Source of the DNA: Mucilaginibacter sp. SJ
GTDB taxonomy: Bacteria; Bacteroidota; Bacteroidia; Sphingobacteriales; Sphingobacteriaceae
DNA length: 64,000 bases
Direction of reading: 5' to 3'
Assembly (NCBI RefSeq): GCF_028993635.1
Contig: NZ_CP118631.1
Coordinates: 1,364,001-1,428,000, forward strand
The position numbers and the translations under genes are program-made. Under the pieces are notes generated by a model. It did no database searches. It saw nothing but the letters and a program-made list of their open reading frames with translations, and was not told where the DNA came from. This document shows, in pieces, positions 9,468 to 18,488 of the stretch. The stretch's first letter is position 1, and the number at the start of each line of letters is the position of its first letter.

Positions 9468-9881
9468 TTAATTTTCTTCGGCGTATTTCTTAAAGTTGTT
9501 AAGTATCGCCTGCCAGCCATTTTTTTGCATTTCAAGGGGATTTTGATCTTCAGGATCGAAAGCTACCTCAACTTCAGTTTGATTGTCATTGGCTTTGAAG
9601 GCAACCGAGGCCTGCCTGCCGTTTGGCATGGTATAGGTAAACTTTTCGCCATCAACAATTTCGTCATAAGTAGCTTCAAAGTCAAAACCGAAGCTCCCAT
9701 CTTTGGCTTCCATTCTTGCCGAGTATTTTCCGCCTACCCGCATATCATTTGATGCAGAAGGACATTGCCACGAAGGATCGGCAAAGTTCCATTTGGTAAT
9801 GTGTTCGGGATTGGTGTAATAATCCCAAACTTTTTTAGCATCTGCATTTACCGTAGCGGTAACAGTGATCTTATTGCTCAT
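9468..9881 (-). CDS. SRPBCC-domain protein, AHSA1 family (second copy)
   Basis: This 137-residue cytosolic protein is a single START/Bet v 1-like domain of the AHSA1 type (VTATVNADAKKVWDYYTNPEHITKWNFA, in which YTNPEHITKWNFA marks the family). These domains bind hydrophobic ligands and are often paired with an ArsR-type repressor; the ligand is usually unknown. It starts 3 bp after the preceding SRPBCC gene ends, so the genes are clearly cotranscribed. Its sequence differs from its neighbour, so this is an old duplication or two distinct subfamilies. Confidence 0.85.
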   Translation of the reverse strand: MSNKITVTATVNADAKKVWDYYTNPEHITKWNFADPSWQCPSASNDMRVGGKYSARMEAKDGSFGFDFEATYDEIVDGEKFTYTMPNGRQASVAFKANDNQTEVEVAFDPEDQNPLEMQKNGWQAILNNFKKYAEEN

Positions 9882-9884
9882 TTC

Positions 9885-10388
9885 TTACTTTTTTAAGGTT
9901 AATAATAATTGGTCAAGTTTTTCGAGGGTTGCCATCATTCCCTGTTCCATACCCATCTGGATAACCGTTTCCAAATCTGAAAGCGATTTGTAAGTTACAA
10001 TGGTTTCTACCAAAGCGTTTTCTCCTTTATCGGTGAAATTTACAAGCCACTCCGCACGGGGAAGATCCTTATTTATTTCACCTTCTGCATTACAGAAAGC
10101 ATCTAATGATGTATAGTAATCAATAGGTTTGATTTTCAGATAATCTGTCCATCCCCAGTATTCTGTACCGTTGGGCTCCACCATTGCATAGTGCCAGTGG
10201 CCACCTTCGCTAAAATCCATTGATTTAGTTTTGGTGGTTAAGGGCGCTGGCGCAAACCATTGGTCAAGCAATTCCTGCCGGGTGTAACAATCCCAAACCA
10301 ATGGTCTGTCGGCTAAAAACTCACGTCTGATGGTCAGCGTATTTTTTACTTTGTCGGCAATAAAATCAAAGTGCAAGTTGTTTTTCAT
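9885..10388 (-). CDS. SRPBCC-domain protein, AHSA1 family (first copy)
   Basis: I place the start at the ATG at 10388 (MKNNLHFDF), giving 167 residues. A longer frame from 10448 would add 20 residues lying inside the ArsR gene. The domain shows ADRPLVWDCYTRQELLDQWFAP, FSEGGHWHYAM and YWGWTDYLKI, typical of the AHSA1 subfamily. The start overlaps the ArsR stop by 4 bp (ATGA), pointing to translational coupling with the repressor. The function is likely ligand binding or stress response; no catalytic residues can be named. Confidence 0.88.
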   Translation of the reverse strand: MKNNLHFDFIADKVKNTLTIRREFLADRPLVWDCYTRQELLDQWFAPAPLTTKTKSMDFSEGGHWHYAMVEPNGTEYWGWTDYLKIKPIDYYTSLDAFCNAEGEINKDLPRAEWLVNFTDKGENALVETIVTYKSLSDLETVIQMGMEQGMMATLEKLDQLLLTLKK

Positions 10389-10705
10389 TTTTGTTGTTTT
10401 TTTAAGGTAGCTAAAAGGTTGTCGAGTTGCAGGAACCGGGTCTCCCAAATCTTACGGAATTGCTCCAGCCATTTGTCTATTTCTTTCATTTTGTCAATCT
10501 CCAGTTGATAGTAGATCTCACGCCCCTGGTGTTCCTGTTTCACCAGTTCGCATTCGGTTAAAACCTTCAGGTGTTTTGAAATTGCCTGTCGCGTAGTGTC
10601 AAAATGCTCGGCGATGGCATTAGGTGTCATTGCCTGTAAGGCGATTAAGGCGATGATAGCCCGCCGTGTAGGGTCGGCAACAGCCTGAAAAATGTCTCTT
10701 CTCAT
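10385..10705 (-). CDS. ArsR-family transcriptional repressor
   Basis: The 106-residue protein is one winged-helix domain. MRRDIFQAVADPTRRAII and the recognition helix TRQAISKHLKVL are diagnostic of the ArsR subgroup that controls SRPBCC proteins. No metal-binding CxC pair is present in the recognition region, so metal sensing is unlikely. It is followed by two SRPBCC genes, the first overlapping by ATGA. An inverted repeat at 10721-10746 just upstream is a candidate autoregulatory operator. Confidence 0.92.
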   Translation of the reverse strand: MRRDIFQAVADPTRRAIIALIALQAMTPNAIAEHFDTTRQAISKHLKVLTECELVKQEHQGREIYYQLEIDKMKEIDKWLEQFRKIWETRFLQLDNLLATLKKQQK

Positions 10706-10720
10706 TGAAGTACTATTTAC

Positions 10721-10746
10721 GAACCGGTTAATAAGACCGCCGGTTC
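10721..10746. promoter_or_regulatory. Inverted repeat upstream of the ArsR gene
   Basis: The arms GAACCGG and CCGGTTC are 7 bp each and separated by 12 bp, in the 50-bp gap between the DoxX stop and the ArsR start. ArsR proteins commonly bind such dyads next to their own promoter. A weak attenuating hairpin is the alternative reading. Confidence 0.45.
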
Positions 10747-10755
10747 ATTTAAAAC

Positions 10756-11136
10756 TTATTTCCTGATCATAGGCAGGTATTTTTCCCAATTGTCAATAAT
10801 TACCCAAAGAACAATTGCGATCAATACTAATACGATAGGTAAACCTGATGGGGCCATACTAATATTAGCCAATAAAATACCGGTTAAAAGAGGTACAAGT
10901 ACTAATGCGCCGAGCGCCCTGGTCCTTGGGATAATTAATAATAAACCGCCAAGGATTTCCATGGCACCAACCAGCGGCATGAGCCAGCCGATTTGCATAA
11001 AGGCCTGCCCCGCTTTCACCATTTTTTCGGGCATTTCTTTAGGCATGGGCATGTAATGAAAAAATTTGTCACAACCGGCGTTGATAAACATTAGCCCGGT
11101 TAACAGGCATAAAACAAATAGGATTTTAGTTTTCAT
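10756..11136 (-). CDS. DoxX-family membrane protein
   Basis: The 126-residue protein has four predicted transmembrane helices (about 5-22, 50-70, 75-93, 98-115). The second begins GWLMPLVGAMEILGGLLLIIP, the hallmark of DoxX/DoxD-like small membrane proteins. Their biochemical role is unsettled; some take part in redox or quinone-linked processes. It lies 50 bp upstream of the ArsR gene on the same strand and is preceded by two near-palindromic repeats at 11159-11196, so it is probably part of the same regulated group. Confidence 0.88.
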   Translation of the reverse strand: MKTKILFVLCLLTGLMFINAGCDKFFHYMPMPKEMPEKMVKAGQAFMQIGWLMPLVGAMEILGGLLLIIPRTRALGALVLVPLLTGILLANISMAPSGLPIVLVLIAIVLWVIIDNWEKYLPMIRK

Positions 11137-11158
11137 GGTTTCGTTTATTTAAATAAGA

Positions 11159-11196
11159 AACTGATTGGTTGCAAATATATGCGCAACTAATTGGTT
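11159..11196. promoter_or_regulatory. Two near-palindromic repeats upstream of DoxX
   Basis: AACTGATTGGTT (11159-11170) and AACTAATTGGTT (11185-11196) are near-identical 12-mers, each one or two bases from the palindrome AACCAATTGGTT, with starts 26 bp apart. They lie 23-60 bp upstream of the DoxX start. Binding by the adjacent ArsR protein is a reasonable inference; the repeats themselves are plain in the sequence. Confidence 0.5.
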
Positions 11197-11224
11197 TCAC
11201 AAATTTATTTTGATTTTTTTGGAG

Positions 11225-14200
11225 CTAAGATTCAGAGAGGGTGAGGAGATGGGAACAGTCCATCTTTTCAAACCAAAGCTTCGGTAAAACAATTTTAATC
11301 TCCTTTGCTGAGTCTTTCTTTTGCCAATACAGGATAAAGTTTACTTTGATGGACTTTACTTGGTAGCCCTTTGCAGTAATATCATTTATTCGCCGTAAAA
11401 AGGACGTGGAGAATTTTAATATTGGTTGCCCGTTTACATTTAAACATTCGTCACCTGATATAATTAAATCGTCCCCAGCCATCAATAAAGAAACCTGAAG
11501 TTGTGTTCTTAAAAAATAATCGAGCCAGACATCTTCATGGATCAGATTTATCGCCAAATGAGCTGGCGGTTCATTTTTTTTATGGCGTTCAATGTATTCC
11601 AGGTTACTGACTTTTATATTATCGAAAAGATTCGCATTGATATGGATTGTCAAATTTTGTTTGGCCCTGGTAATTGCGACATATAATTGACGTTTAATTT
11701 CGTCTGTTGGTGGTGCAAGATTTTCCAGCATCAAAAAAACGTTATCAAATTCTTTCCCCTTAGCCTTGTGTATAGTGGAGACAAAAATTGTTTCACCGCC
11801 GCGCTGATAGAAGTCTTCCAATTTCGATTCCCGGATAAAAACATCAAGGTCCGACCTGTATTTCTTTTTGGTATTAGTAGCCTCAAAATCTTTGATCAGG
11901 TTTTGGCAAATCAACCAATTATCGCTATTCTTAAACGTGGATGCAGCTGTACGCAGTGCATTTTCCCAAACATCATCGCTTATCACATGAACCTGATCTT
12001 CAGTATTCAACAAACTAAGGAAAAACCTTATTTCTGCCAGATTATATAAATTAAACGTATCGTTGGTTTGTACTAATTTAGCTTGTATTCCGTTTTGCTG
12101 CAGTAATCCGGTTATCTGTAATGCCTCTTCGTTAGTTTTAACAAGCACACAGGTTGTACCGATCAGTGGTGTACTTGCTACATTCTTTGCAAGTGGTACT
12201 ATCAAATTGCCGTGCTGATAACGGAACATCTTTATTTTTCCATCACCTGCCTGTTTTGCCATAATCGGCGTATTTTTTAATCTATCTGTTATGTTATTTA
12301 AAAACTGGTTTGCAAATTCAACAAGGTTACTTTTACTCCGATAGTTTTCAACGAGCTCATATTTATCGGCTCCATATACTTCAATTAGTTGATGAAGATA
12401 TTTTGAATTTGAACCGCGAAACTGGTAGATATTTTGGTCATCATCTCCAACCGCAATTACCCTCATTTCTTCGTTCTCTTTGATTAGTGTCCGAATCAGT
12501 TCAAATTCTTCATCATTGATATCCTGCGCTTCATCAACTACCAGAACGGTTTTTGTAATGCGATTGGTTTCAACTTCTTTATTTCTTATCTTTTCGATAG
12601 TCTGTTTTAAAATGGTATCAGATTTTTCAAGGTTTCCCATCTTACCCAGTAAATCAAAACAATAAGAATGAAAGGTTTTTATCTCTATATAATTTGCAGC
12701 ATTACCAATTAAATTTAACAATCTTTTTTTAAACTCAGTTGCAGCAGCCCTTGAGAAAGTAAGCATCAACAATTGCTCATGTTTTACGTCCTCCATTAAC
12801 AATAATGATGCAAGTTTATGCACAAGCACTTTCGTTTTCCCGCTGCCCGGACCAGCAGCTACAACAATGTATTTGGAGACATCATCTTTTATAATTTTGA
12901 GTTGTGTTGGGGAAAGCTCTCCAAACAATTCCCTGAACTTTGCCGGTGTAAGGGTTAAATTGATTTCTTTTTGACGACTACCTTTAAAATATTTATTAAG
13001 AAATGATGTATAATTAAGCTGGAAATAATCTTCGGTGAATTGCAGCGCCTCCCGATAGTTTTCTATCATTTTTTTAGCATACTCACCGACAATATGAATC
13101 TGCTGAATTTTATTTTCATAGAACTGACCCATCTTTTGATAATCCTCGGCCTTGTAGCGCTTTTTGTTATCCGGTTCAAGTCTTTCTATCGTAAGCCTGT
13201 TATAAACCACCAAAAAGCCACCTTCAATTTTAATAGCTTCAATTCGCGAAAGGTAGAACAAAGCATCTTCTATATCATCGGCATCAATATTCATTTTAAA
13301 AAGATCGGCACTCTGTTCGTAAGTCACTTTTAATTCATGTACAGAAAATTCGACCAATACATCATCATCCTTATTATCTGTATTTACAGCATTGGCTTTT
13401 TGATATAAAAATTCAGCTATAAAACGTGCCAGTTGATATCGTTTGTCAATTTTATCCTTTAGTGTTTGCTGTGGATGTAAACTGTAAGCCTTAAAATGAT
13501 TTTTTGAAGATGATAAACTTTTCCGCCTGATCCAATTTTTTATCGCCCAGAAATTGATGATGGTTTTTATTTTATAAGGCGTTACATCATTGCATCCCTC
13601 GTTTTCAAGATGCTCATTCAGCTCCTTAAGTTGAAATGTATTTGGTTGTTCATTTATAAAAGATAACAGACACTTTTCTATCTTACCAAATGATTCGGCG
13701 ATATTGATTGAACGGTTTTTATTTTCCCCTCGTTTAATAAACGCTGTCAAATCTTTAGCATCGGCCAAAATGTTTTCCTCGCGCAGCAGATTTATAATGC
13801 CGATCACTTCTTCTTTCACTATCCCTAAATGGTCACTGATATAATCAATCCGGGATTCGGCAATCTCATCGTTCAACTGCTTTCTGTTTTTACTGGAGAA
13901 AAGCTTTTTTATAATTCTTGTCGCTTTTTCTTTTTGCTTTTCGGTAAACCGTTCAGAGGCAGCTATTTTATCTATGGCTTCTTGTGCGTTTTTGGAAAGA
14001 ATACTATTGGCGAAAACCCTTGGAGAGTTTTGTCCACGTTTCAAATAACCGGCGTCTTCAAGTGCTGCAATTGCAGTGGTTACCCTGGTTTCAATTTCAG
14101 CAACGCTATCATCCCAGCCAGCTTTACGAGCAATTTCTAAAGCAGAATTAGACACAGTGGAACGAAACCGGGTTATATCTTTTATCGCCTTCCATATCTG

Positions 14201-16054
14201 CTGAATTTCTTTGATAGATAACTTAGTTTGATTAAGCAGGATAAAGTGCTTGCTTAGGTCTTCCTCATTGAACAGAACATAACAATCAGCAGATATATTC
14301 TCATCACGCCCGGCCCGGCCCGCTTCCTGTACATAATTTTCGAGCGAATCGGAAATATCATAGTGAATCACTACGCCAATATCTTTTTTGTCAACGCCCA
14401 TGCCAAAAGCTGAGGTAGCTACCATAATCTTGACCTCACCCGATAAAAAGGCATTTTGATTTGCTGTTTTCTCGTTAGCATCCATTTTGCCATGATAAGC
14501 TCTTGCATCCATGCCGTCAGCAATTAAACGTTTGGCAAGCGTAACAGCCCTTAAGGTTCTGGAAACATATATTATAGCAGGACAATTTTTCCCTGCAATC
14601 AAATCTCTTACGGTTAAATATTTTTCCTCATCGCTTTGCTTTGGCAATACTTTGTAATTGAGATTTGTGCGGGATGCTGCTGTTGTAAACAGTTGAAGTT
14701 GCAAACCCAGTTTTTCACTGAAATAATTACAGATATCCTCAATTACTTTTGGCTTCGCAGTTGCTGTAAAACAGGAGACTGGCAAGGGTTCGGGAAGATT
14801 TTTCTTTTCCCGGATAGTGCGGATAAAATCACCTATGTACAGATAATCAACTCTGAAATCCTGCCCCCACGATGAGAAACAGTGTGCCTCGTCAATTACA
14901 AACCGTGCAATCTTTCTTCTTAAAAGCAAACGCTCAATGGTTTTTGAACGCAGGGATTCTGGTGCAATGTAAAGAATACAAGCCGATCCATCTTCAATGC
15001 GTTCAAAAGACTTTGCCCTTTCAATGGGATCGAGTAAGCCGTTTATTGTAACAGCCTCCGTTAACCCGGCTTTTTCAAGGTTATCCACCTGATCTTTCAT
15101 TAAAGATTGCAGCGGCGATATTACAATTGTTAAACCTTTAGTACTTTCACCGCACACTAACGCAGGCACCTGGAATGTGATGGATTTGCCCCCGCCAGTG
15201 GGGAATACGGCCAAAAATGATTTGTTGTTAATTGCCGCCTCAACAGCCTTTAACTGCAATGGTTCACCTCCATACTGCCTGAAAGTGCTAAAACCGAAAA
15301 ACTTTTTTAGCGCAAGATGAGCATTTAACGCCTGATTGCAATAACTACAGCCGCTAAGGCAGGGCATATTTCTCAATAAAAACATTATGCGCTCCACATC
15401 AGGGTAATTTTTTAATACCCATGGCGGTGTTATTGAAGTTCGGCTGCCTACTTTAATTAGAGACAAGCAATAGGCAAGTTCTACGGGGTAGTCAGATATT
15501 AATTGTTCAAGATTAGCCTGAACACAAATTTCATCTTTAAACTTCTGACGAATAAGGAACGAAGCGTCCTGATTAGCCGTTGAGTAATCAAGAAATCTAA
15601 AAAAAGCTTGAAAATGCCTATTACTTTTAAGCAACAAGAAGTAAATGTCACTAAGTGTTTTGTCTGTTTGTTTGAATGTGGCTACTTCATCAAAAAATAA
15701 ATCCCGGGCTTTAATAGCGTCATTAAGCGGGTTGTTTAGTTCATCATATTGTAGTTTATCATCTTTAACAAGTGCATGATAAGGCTTTGATGGAAATAAA
15801 AGAGGCGATAAATATAGTGTATCGATGATATCATCAATTGCCACTCCGACGAGATTAAGCAGGGATCCGATATATTTTACATCGTGGTTTAATATATTAT
15901 GACCACACACAAAAGGGGTGCCTCTTATAAATTCAGTAAAAGCTGTCGCCGAGGTTTGGTGAAAGATATTATTATCATCCTTAATACAGCCAAAATCAAG
16001 GACTTTTCCAGTCTTCGGATCAACCTCAGTATCTATAAAGACGATAGCGCTCAA
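11225..16054 (-). CDS. DEDD exonuclease - RecQ helicase - UvrD-type helicase fusion
   Basis: The 1609-residue cytosolic protein carries three enzymes. Residues 1-125 form a DEDD 3'-5' exonuclease-like domain: FIDTE (Asp8, Glu10), NILNHD (53-58), and a third motif around NDAIKARD (111-118). Residues 262-600 form a RecQ helicase: Walker A PTGGGKS (285-291), DEAH (388-391), motif VI EAGRAGRD (577-584). Residues 1045-1480 form an SF1 UvrD/PcrA-type helicase: AGPGSGKT (1067-1074), DEAQ (1174-1177), QNIYQFRGS (1207-1215), VAITRAKQ (1459-1466). A cysteine cluster C232-x3-C236-x2-C239 precedes RecQ and may bind metal. All core motifs look intact. The start is TTG; an in-frame TAG lies two codons upstream and the exonuclease motif follows at once. 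The gene stands alone. Roles could be recombination repair or defence. Confidence 0.9.
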   Translation of the reverse strand: MSAIVFIDTEVDPKTGKVLDFGCIKDDNNIFHQTSATAFTEFIRGTPFVCGHNILNHDVKYIGSLLNLVGVAIDDIIDTLYLSPLLFPSKPYHALVKDDKLQYDELNNPLNDAIKARDLFFDEVATFKQTDKTLSDIYFLLLKSNRHFQAFFRFLDYSTANQDASFLIRQKFKDEICVQANLEQLISDYPVELAYCLSLIKVGSRTSITPPWVLKNYPDVERIMFLLRNMPCLSGCSYCNQALNAHLALKKFFGFSTFRQYGGEPLQLKAVEAAINNKSFLAVFPTGGGKSITFQVPALVCGESTKGLTIVISPLQSLMKDQVDNLEKAGLTEAVTINGLLDPIERAKSFERIEDGSACILYIAPESLRSKTIERLLLRRKIARFVIDEAHCFSSWGQDFRVDYLYIGDFIRTIREKKNLPEPLPVSCFTATAKPKVIEDICNYFSEKLGLQLQLFTTAASRTNLNYKVLPKQSDEEKYLTVRDLIAGKNCPAIIYVSRTLRAVTLAKRLIADGMDARAYHGKMDANEKTANQNAFLSGEVKIMVATSAFGMGVDKKDIGVVIHYDISDSLENYVQEAGRAGRDENISADCYVLFNEEDLSKHFILLNQTKLSIKEIQQIWKAIKDITRFRSTVSNSALEIARKAGWDDSVAEIETRVTTAIAALEDAGYLKRGQNSPRVFANSILSKNAQEAIDKIAASERFTEKQKEKATRIIKKLFSSKNRKQLNDEIAESRIDYISDHLGIVKEEVIGIINLLREENILADAKDLTAFIKRGENKNRSINIAESFGKIEKCLLSFINEQPNTFQLKELNEHLENEGCNDVTPYKIKTIINFWAIKNWIRRKSLSSSKNHFKAYSLHPQQTLKDKIDKRYQLARFIAEFLYQKANAVNTDNKDDDVLVEFSVHELKVTYEQSADLFKMNIDADDIEDALFYLSRIEAIKIEGGFLVVYNRLTIERLEPDNKKRYKAEDYQKMGQFYENKIQQIHIVGEYAKKMIENYREALQFTEDYFQLNYTSFLNKYFKGSRQKEINLTLTPAKFRELFGELSPTQLKIIKDDVSKYIVVAAGPGSGKTKVLVHKLASLLLMEDVKHEQLLMLTFSRAAATEFKKRLLNLIGNAANYIEIKTFHSYCFDLLGKMGNLEKSDTILKQTIEKIRNKEVETNRITKTVLVVDEAQDINDEEFELIRTLIKENEEMRVIAVGDDDQNIYQFRGSNSKYLHQLIEVYGADKYELVENYRSKSNLVEFANQFLNNITDRLKNTPIMAKQAGDGKIKMFRYQHGNLIVPLAKNVASTPLIGTTCVLVKTNEEALQITGLLQQNGIQAKLVQTNDTFNLYNLAEIRFFLSLLNTEDQVHVISDDVWENALRTAASTFKNSDNWLICQNLIKDFEATNTKKKYRSDLDVFIRESKLEDFYQRGGETIFVSTIHKAKGKEFDNVFLMLENLAPPTDEIKRQLYVAITRAKQNLTIHINANLFDNIKVSNLEYIERHKKNEPPAHLAINLIHEDVWLDYFLRTQLQVSLLMAGDDLIISGDECLNVNGQPILKFSTSFLRRINDITAKGYQVKSIKVNFILYWQKKDSAKEIKIVLPKLWFEKMDCSHLLTLSES

Positions 16055-16237
16055 AACCTATTAACTTAGCTCAAGTGTATTATTTGCAATCTTAGTCTAT
16101 CTGGTGCAATGCAAATTACTATTATAGTAAATATATTGAATGCTTAATAATAAGTTTATTTTAAAAACATAAATAACTGACAGAATAAAAACCTTATTTT
16201 GAACTTATGGCCGGTGTTACCCGGCATTTAAAACACA

Positions 16238-16266
16238 AAGCCCCGATATTTGCGATATCGGGGCTT
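16238..16266 (-). terminator. Rho-independent terminator of the ApbE-oxidoreductase unit
   Basis: The perfect 12-bp stem AAGCCCCGATAT / ATATCGGGGCTT has a 5-nt loop. Read on the minus strand, it begins just downstream of the Gfo/Idh/MocA stop at 16271 and is followed by a T-rich tail (TGTGTTTTAAA). Confidence 0.8.
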
Positions 16267-16270
16267 CTAA

Positions 16271-17470
16271 TTATCCAATCTTATAACTGTTATCCCAGTT
16301 GCAGATCTTTTTGCTGTACAGCGCCTGGTTGCCCAGGTGCACACTGATGGCGGTGCGGGCTCCCGTGAATACATTACTATCCGGTAGCTCATTATGCAGT
16401 ATTTTCTGATAAAAATCGTTGAATGCATACCAGGTACCATCTTTCGTCGCCTCGGGCAGAATGGGTGTGCCTCCTTCTTTATTCCATACAATACGTGTTG
16501 CACCGGTTACGCCGTCTACTGTCCCTTTTTCTTTCAATAGTTTTTTCTCGGGGTAAAACATGCCCTGATCAGTTAGCAGGGATACAGTACCCAGGGTACC
16601 TTTAATCTTGAAAAGATAGCCGTCATGCGCATTGCCGCACATTGCGCCGAAATTACCGATCAGGCCCAGGTCCGGGTAACGTAACATCAGTTGCACGTTA
16701 TCATAGGTCTCCCGGCCATCTTTAAACACATCTATCCCGCCGGTGGCAAAAAATTCCTGCGGATGGGTATCAAAAACCCAGTTAATAAAATCAATCTGGT
16801 GCGAAAGCAGTTCGGCCGCCAGTCCGCCCGAATATTCTTTGTACATGCGCCAGTTGATGGCCCGTTCCAGTGAAGGATCAGGCACCGGGCGTCGCCAGTT
16901 GCCATTGCGGTCCCAGCGGCAATCTACTTGCGTTACTTTGCCCAGGTAGCCTTTATTGATCATCTCTTTAACCCGGTAATATAAAGGCGAATAGCGGTAC
17001 TGGTGACCAACCTGCAGCACCTGGTTGCTGCGCCCATGCATCAGGCTCACAAGTTCAAGCGCTTGATCAATGGTATAGGTCATCGTTTTTTCCAGGTATA
17101 AATGCTTGCCCGAGCGGATAACATTAGCAGCCACAGCGTAGTGCAGGTAAAGCGGAACAGCAACGATGATCGCCTCCACCTGCTTATCATCAATTAATTT
17201 ACGGTAATCCGTATATGTTTTCACTGAACCAGGCTTAACCAGTTTTTGTGCTGCTGTCAGCCTGAAATCGAGCACATCGCACAAGGCAGTAATGCGGAAC
17301 TGATCGGGCATTCCGTTAAGGATATTCATAATCCCGGTACCACGGTCGCCACAGCCTACCACTGCAATTTTAACGGGATCGGCCCCGGGCTGTATTGCGC
17401 TCAGGTTTTGGTTTAGCAATAGTCCGCCTGTTAGCAGGCCTGTATTTTTCAAAAAAGTTCTTCTCTCCAT
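16271..17470 (-). CDS. Tat-exported Gfo/Idh/MocA-family oxidoreductase
   Basis: The 399-residue protein opens with MERRTFLKNTGLLTGGLLL, a twin-arginine export signal. A Rossmann NAD(P)-binding domain follows (IAVVGCGDRGTGIM near 35-48), with the family EK motif in LYLEKTMTY near 124, then the alpha/beta C-terminal domain with QVGHQYRYSPLYYRV and DFINWVFDTHPQEF. Such exported members act on sugars or glycan derivatives with tightly bound cofactor; some belong to GH109. The start is 10 bp after the ApbE stop, so the two genes form an operon. Substrate is unknown. Confidence 0.88.
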   Translation of the reverse strand: MERRTFLKNTGLLTGGLLLNQNLSAIQPGADPVKIAVVGCGDRGTGIMNILNGMPDQFRITALCDVLDFRLTAAQKLVKPGSVKTYTDYRKLIDDKQVEAIIVAVPLYLHYAVAANVIRSGKHLYLEKTMTYTIDQALELVSLMHGRSNQVLQVGHQYRYSPLYYRVKEMINKGYLGKVTQVDCRWDRNGNWRRPVPDPSLERAINWRMYKEYSGGLAAELLSHQIDFINWVFDTHPQEFFATGGIDVFKDGRETYDNVQLMLRYPDLGLIGNFGAMCGNAHDGYLFKIKGTLGTVSLLTDQGMFYPEKKLLKEKGTVDGVTGATRIVWNKEGGTPILPEATKDGTWYAFNDFYQKILHNELPDSNVFTGARTAISVHLGNQALYSKKICNWDNSYKIG

Positions 17471-17480
17471 TTATCCAGTT

Positions 17481-18488
17481 TTATTGTTGATATCCTTTAA
17501 AGTAAGCAGTAACCGTATCTGCTATACGGCCATCCGGCTTCCGGTATACAATATAAGCACCCAGATCCTTCCGGTTTTTCAGAAAGTTCAATGTACGTTT
17601 TAATCCCATTGTCATAAACCCGTTATCATAACCATCCGCTGTTATTGCGTCTTTTGCATAAACGGTAACGCTGATCATTTCGTTTTGTATTGGGTAACCT
17701 GTTAACGGATCCATCAGGTGCGAAACCTGTTTGCCGCCTGCTTTATGATGTTTGCGGTAATTGCCGGATGTAGTAATGGCGCCATCCCCCGGTTCGATCA
17801 CTTTACGCATAGGGGCCGGATTCAGATCATCTCCACTGATGCCTTCAATACCCACCTTAAATGGTTCGTTTCCGGGTTTATGGCCTTTAATACGTAATTC
17901 GCCACCCAATTCGATGAGATAGTTATGAATGGAATGCCGTTCCAATAACGAAGCCAGCAGATCGACAGAATAGCCCTGCGCAATGCCGTTGAGATCCAGT
18001 TGTACATCTGGACTGGTTTTATGCAAAAAAGTTCCTGTCAAATTGATTTTATTTGCCCCTACATGATGAAGGAGACCTTGCACTTCTTTCTGATCGGGGT
18101 CATGCCCCGGTTTAATTACACCAAATCCCCAGGCATCAACCAAAGGTTTCACTGTGGGGTCAACCAGGCCCCTGGTTGCGTGGCTGATCTGCAGCGCACG
18201 GGTGATCAACACACGAAAAATCTCATCTATACGGATACCTTTTGCAGAACGGTTGAACTGGCAGATAAGCGAATTAGGCAGATATAAGGATACCGACTGA
18301 TCAAAACGCTTTAACAGGCTATCCGTTTGCGCTGTATTCACCAGGCTGTCGGGCGCATAATACACGATACTATATGTGGTACCTTGTGCGTACCCCCTCA
18401 GCTCGAAGCGGCGAAGCGGCTCCTGCTGTACGAAAGCACAGCATATCAAAATAAAGACGCAAGGATACGCCAGTAAGGTCGTTTTCAT
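17481..18488 (-). CDS. apbE: FAD:protein FMN transferase, ApbE family
   Basis: I choose the ATG at 18488 (335 residues), because it starts a clean signal sequence (MKTTLLAYPCVFILICCAFV) with a possible lipobox at Cys16 or Cys17; an upstream ATG at 18512 adds 8 residues. ApbE signatures are present: ELRGYAQGTTYSIVYY near the mature N-terminus, LDLNGIAQGYSVD, ELGGELRIKG, GDGAITTSGNYRK, and TADGYDNGFMTMG with the Mg-binding residues. ApbE attaches FMN to Thr/Ser of exported flavoproteins. Its operon partner is an exported oxidoreductase of the Gfo/Idh/MocA type. Confidence 0.92.
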   Translation of the reverse strand: MKTTLLAYPCVFILICCAFVQQEPLRRFELRGYAQGTTYSIVYYAPDSLVNTAQTDSLLKRFDQSVSLYLPNSLICQFNRSAKGIRIDEIFRVLITRALQISHATRGLVDPTVKPLVDAWGFGVIKPGHDPDQKEVQGLLHHVGANKINLTGTFLHKTSPDVQLDLNGIAQGYSVDLLASLLERHSIHNYLIELGGELRIKGHKPGNEPFKVGIEGISGDDLNPAPMRKVIEPGDGAITTSGNYRKHHKAGGKQVSHLMDPLTGYPIQNEMISVTVYAKDAITADGYDNGFMTMGLKRTLNFLKNRKDLGAYIVYRKPDGRIADTVTAYFKGYQQ

